This document shows, in pieces, positions 61,955-64,000 of a stretch of DNA of 64,000 nucleotides. A program made the position numbers and the translations under genes. Position 1 is the stretch's first letter. The number at the start of each line of letters is the position of its first letter. The DNA is taken from assembly GCA_965223835.1 (NCBI GenBank), contig CBDCXQ010000001.1, forward strand, positions 3,410,001-3,474,000. The letters are read 5' to 3'. This DNA is from CAVYXZ01 sp965223835 (GTDB lineage Bacteria; Chloroflexota; Anaerolineae; Aggregatilineales; Phototrophicaceae). The notes under the pieces were generated by a model. That model had not been told where the DNA came from. It made no database searches and saw only the letters and a program-made list of their open reading frames with translations.

Positions 61955-63041
61955 TGTTCAAACTCGCCCGCTTGTCAGCAATCGTCTGTAGAAGCGAATC
62001 AAATGGCGTTACGAACTTATCAACGCCCTCAGTTTGCAGGTCTTCGGTTACTTGACTGAGATCAACACCCACTTCGCCCAGTTGCTTGAGCTGCGCATCC
62101 ACCGCGGCCATGTCATTTTCGACGGTGCTGGCAACCGTGCCATGATCGAGGAAAGCGTCCAGTGTATCCGGCGGAACGGTGTTCACCGTGTCCGGCCCGA
62201 TGAGTGTATCAACATACAATGTATCAGGATATTCGGGATTCTTGGTGCTGGTACTGGCCCACAGTGGACGCTGCACTCGTGCGCCATTATCCGCCAGTTT
62301 ATCCCAGCGGTCGCCGCTAAAGATTTCTTTAAAACGGCGATATACGGCTTTAGAGTTGGCGATCGCGATCTTGCCCTGAAGCTCAGTGGCACCGGCTTCT
62401 TCCAGCATTGGATCAACTTTGGCGTCTACCCGGCTAACAAAAAACGATGCGACCGAGCCAACCTTGCTGACATCACCGCCCTTCTCCGCCAATTTCTCCA
62501 GCCCATTGATATATGCCTGGGCTACCGCTTCATAATGGGCCATCGAGAACATCAGTGTGATATTGACGTTGATCCCCTGGCTAATCAATTCTTCGACAGC
62601 GGGGATACCTTCTTTGGTCGCGGGGACCTTAATCATCAAGTTTGGACGTTCCAGTTCCTGGAAATAGCGGTAGGCCTCAGCTACGGTGCCCTCAGTGTCA
62701 TAGGCTAGCCGGGGGCTGACCTCCAGGCTGACATACCCATCAGCACCGTTGGTATCAGCATAAACTTCCCGGAAGGCATCCGTCGCCATTTCAATATCTT
62801 TGACCGCCAGCGCTTCATAAATGCCTTCATCGTCGATCCCATTGCCGACCAGATCTTGCATCTGCTCATCATAATCATCGCTGTGTGCAATTGCTTTTTC
62901 GAAGATCGCCGGGTTCGAGGTTACCCCACGCACACCCTTATCAATGAGGTCCTGTAAGCCGCCCGATGTGATAAACGAGCGACGGATATAATCCAGCCAG
63001 ATCGCCTGGCCCAGATCGGCCAGTTCGTGAATTTTTGTCAT
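61947..63041 (-). CDS. tal: Transaldolase
   Basis: A 364-residue transaldolase moving a dihydroxyacetone unit between sugar phosphates. GVTSNPAIFEKAIAHS near residue 35 is the first signature, VSLEVSPRLAYDT the second strand, LMIKVPATKEGIPAVE carries the Schiff-base Lys, and GINVNITLMFS follows. ASTSTKNPEYPDTLYVD is typical of the long actinobacterial/chloroflexal form. The frame opens at a TTG (63053), but the ATG at 63041, 5 bases after GGAGGAC, is the better start. It is the first gene of the minus-strand operon running to the ATL genes. The 230-bp gap upstream is divergent. Confidence 0.94.
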   Translation of the reverse strand: MTKIHELADLGQAIWLDYIRRSFITSGGLQDLIDKGVRGVTSNPAIFEKAIAHSDDYDEQMQDLVGNGIDDEGIYEALAVKDIEMATDAFREVYADTNGADGYVSLEVSPRLAYDTEGTVAEAYRYFQELERPNLMIKVPATKEGIPAVEELISQGINVNITLMFSMAHYEAVAQAYINGLEKLAEKGGDVSKVGSVASFFVSRVDAKVDPMLEEAGATELQGKIAIANSKAVYRRFKEIFSGDRWDKLADNGARVQRPLWASTSTKNPEYPDTLYVDTLIGPDTVNTVPPDTLDAFLDHGTVASTVENDMAAVDAQLKQLGEVGVDLSQVTEDLQTEGVDKFVTPFDSLLQTIADKRASLNNG

Positions 63042-63189
63042 CATGTCCTCCAATGCCTGAATGCCCCTAAGTATGCCGCCTCAGTGCTTAGATGACAATA
63101 GCAACCGGCGATATTACGCGGATTATTCATCGTTTTATAAATTATCCACTCAACGAATGTTAAGAGTCCGCTAAAACTATCGCACTTAG

Positions 63190-63217
63190 TTGACAACTGG
63201 CTCAGCTTTTCTATAGT
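63190..63217 (+). promoter_or_regulatory. Promoter of the PNPOx-like gene
   Basis: TTGACA at 63190-63195, 16 bases, then TATAGT at 63212-63217, about 55 bp before the ATG at 63273. The -35 is perfect and the -10 has five of six matches. Confidence 0.6.
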
Positions 63218-63272
63218 GATATTAGAGGAAGTGATATTTTCGTAAAGAATTTGGAGATCAAGGAGATAAATT

Positions 63273-63758
63273 ATGAGCACCAAGCAAGGCGATGTCAGTT
63301 TATTGAATGATCCTGTTGCCCAAAAATTGTTACAATCCGACAATATGGCACACCTGGCTTATAACTGGACCGATGGCACTCCCCGCGTTGCGCCCATCTG
63401 GTTTCACTGGGATGGTGAGCATATCATTGTCAGCAGTCCACCCGCTGCCCCCAAGTGGAAAGCCTTGAAGGATGGACAAAAAGTCGCAGTCTCAATTGAC
63501 GAGAAGACCTGGCCCTACCACGCGCTTTATGTTCGGGGTTCGATCATGATTGAATGGCAGGACGGTATTCCCGATGCCTATTCCAAAGCCGCCGTCCGCT
63601 ATCTTGGGGAAGAGGTTGGAGGCGGCTGGGTCAGTCAACTGGAGCCGCTGGTCGATAAGATGGCTAGAATTCTCATAAAACCGGAATGGGTCGGTATCAT
63701 GCACATTGAAACGCGGCCTCCCAGCGCGGTCGTTGATTTGATGGCCGGTGCGGGTTAA
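63273..63758 (+). CDS. Pyridoxamine 5'-phosphate oxidase-family (split-barrel flavin-binding) protein
   Basis: A 161-residue split-barrel protein. AHLAYNWTDGTPRVAPIWFHWDG near residue 26 is the characteristic start of this family, followed by HIIVSSPPAAPKWKALKDGQKVAVSID and a last strand GIMHIETRPPSAVVDL. Members bind FMN or F420, and most are not true PdxH enzymes; here the residues needed for PLP synthesis are not evident. Its own promoter lies upstream, and the ATG follows CAAGGAGATAAATT. Its stop overlaps the convergent gene by 4 bases. Confidence 0.85.
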   Translation: MSTKQGDVSLLNDPVAQKLLQSDNMAHLAYNWTDGTPRVAPIWFHWDGEHIIVSSPPAAPKWKALKDGQKVAVSIDEKTWPYHALYVRGSIMIEWQDGIPDAYSKAAVRYLGEEVGGGWVSQLEPLVDKMARILIKPEWVGIMHIETRPPSAVVDLMAGAG

Positions 63759-64000
63759 ACGTTCACTGGGACGAGATAGCCATCCCGATACCAATCGAGC
63801 AGTGTTTGCCGGTCAATACCCTGTGCCTGTGCGGTGCTGAACATGAGTTCGGGCAGAGCCAGCAGGTTGTCAAGATCGGCAGACTGTAAATAATCGCTGC
63901 GGAAATCATGATAGATGCCGCGCGTGGCCCGGTAACACCAGGGCGCGAGTTTGAAGCGGGTTTCATCGTTAATGGGCGACAATTGATAGCGTAGAGGAGC
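63755..64000 (-). CDS. C-terminal end of an unrecognised protein, 5' part outside window
   Basis: The frame is open from the window edge to a stop at 63755, giving at least 82 codons. An in-frame TTG at 63982 has no ribosome-binding site, so the gene probably starts beyond 64000. The visible part (FKLAPWCYRATRGIYHDFRSD, then LDNLLALPELMFSTAQAQG and LLDWYRDGYLVPVNV) reads like a soluble helical C-terminus. I do not recognise the family. Confidence 0.5.
   Translation of the reverse strand, partial: APLRYQLSPINDETRFKLAPWCYRATRGIYHDFRSDYLQSADLDNLLALPELMFSTAQAQGIDRQTLLDWYRDGYLVPVNV

Noticed and set aside
1..64000. CRISPR arrays, tRNAs, rRNAs, phage or transposase genes
   Set aside because: I looked for direct repeats with spacers, cloverleaf-type sequences and integrase/transposase motifs and found none I could support.

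Overview
The window looks like a chromosomal segment of a free-living heterotrophic bacterium, most probably a member of the Chloroflexota (Anaerolineae-like). That placement is inference. It rests on the density of sugar-acid and glycoside catabolism genes, a Thermus-like alpha-aminoadipate route to lysine, separate neighbouring tal and pgi genes of the kind often seen fused, and a bacterial RNase P RNA. No phage, insertion sequence, CRISPR array, tRNA or rRNA gene was seen. One gene has a clean one-base frameshift, and one glycosidase has an internal low-GC block, so draft or metagenome assembly error should be kept in mind.

Layout. 1-5.8 kb: a truncated hydrolase, a mannonate dehydratase, and a CUT1-type sugar ABC importer (Tat-type binding protein plus two permeases, no ATPase) behind a consensus sigma-70 promoter. 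5.9-12.8 kb: a MoCo-sulfurase-like class V aminotransferase, a DEDDh exonuclease, methyltransferases, rnpB on the minus strand, a GT39-type membrane protein and a frameshifted aldo/keto reductase. 12.8-22.6 kb: an SRPBCC protein, a large unrecognised alpha-helical protein, nagA, msrA, a hydrolase, a sugar isomerase/oxidoreductase pair and an ATP-grasp enzyme. Two inverted copies of an intergenic repeat lie near 15.8 and 22.6 kb.

22.7-26.6 kb is a minus-strand operon for the first steps of lysine synthesis by the aminoadipate route: homocitrate synthase, homoaconitase large subunit, an FMN reductase and homoaconitase small subunit. Its leader carries what appear to be two consecutive attenuators. 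Each has a short lysine-rich leader peptide whose stop codon lies in a protector hairpin, a mutually exclusive antiterminator, and an intrinsic terminator. This is the most interesting signal in the window.

26.7-48.5 kb: a bifunctional GHMP kinase/UTP-sugar pyrophosphorylase fusion, an enolase-superfamily dehydratase, a heterodimeric ABC exporter, an acyltransferase, threonine dehydrogenase and 2-amino-3-ketobutyrate CoA ligase separated by three Gfo/Idh/MocA oxidoreductases and a GDSL hydrolase, an MscS-like channel, a GH2 glycosidase, a zinc-ribbon/DinB fusion and an aminoglycoside-adenylyltransferase-like protein.

48.5-55.3 kb is a nucleotide-synthesis run: purB, a divergent PurN-like protein, then pyrB-pyrC-pyrD-pyrE-pyrF with overlapping ends. 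55.2-63.0 kb (minus strand) is a central-carbon operon: tal-pgi-sugar acid dehydratase-rpiA-methyltransferase-zwf, followed by two alkyltransferase-like genes. The window ends with a PNPOx-like protein and a truncated unrecognised gene. Junctions with exactly 8-nt stop/start overlaps recur through the window.
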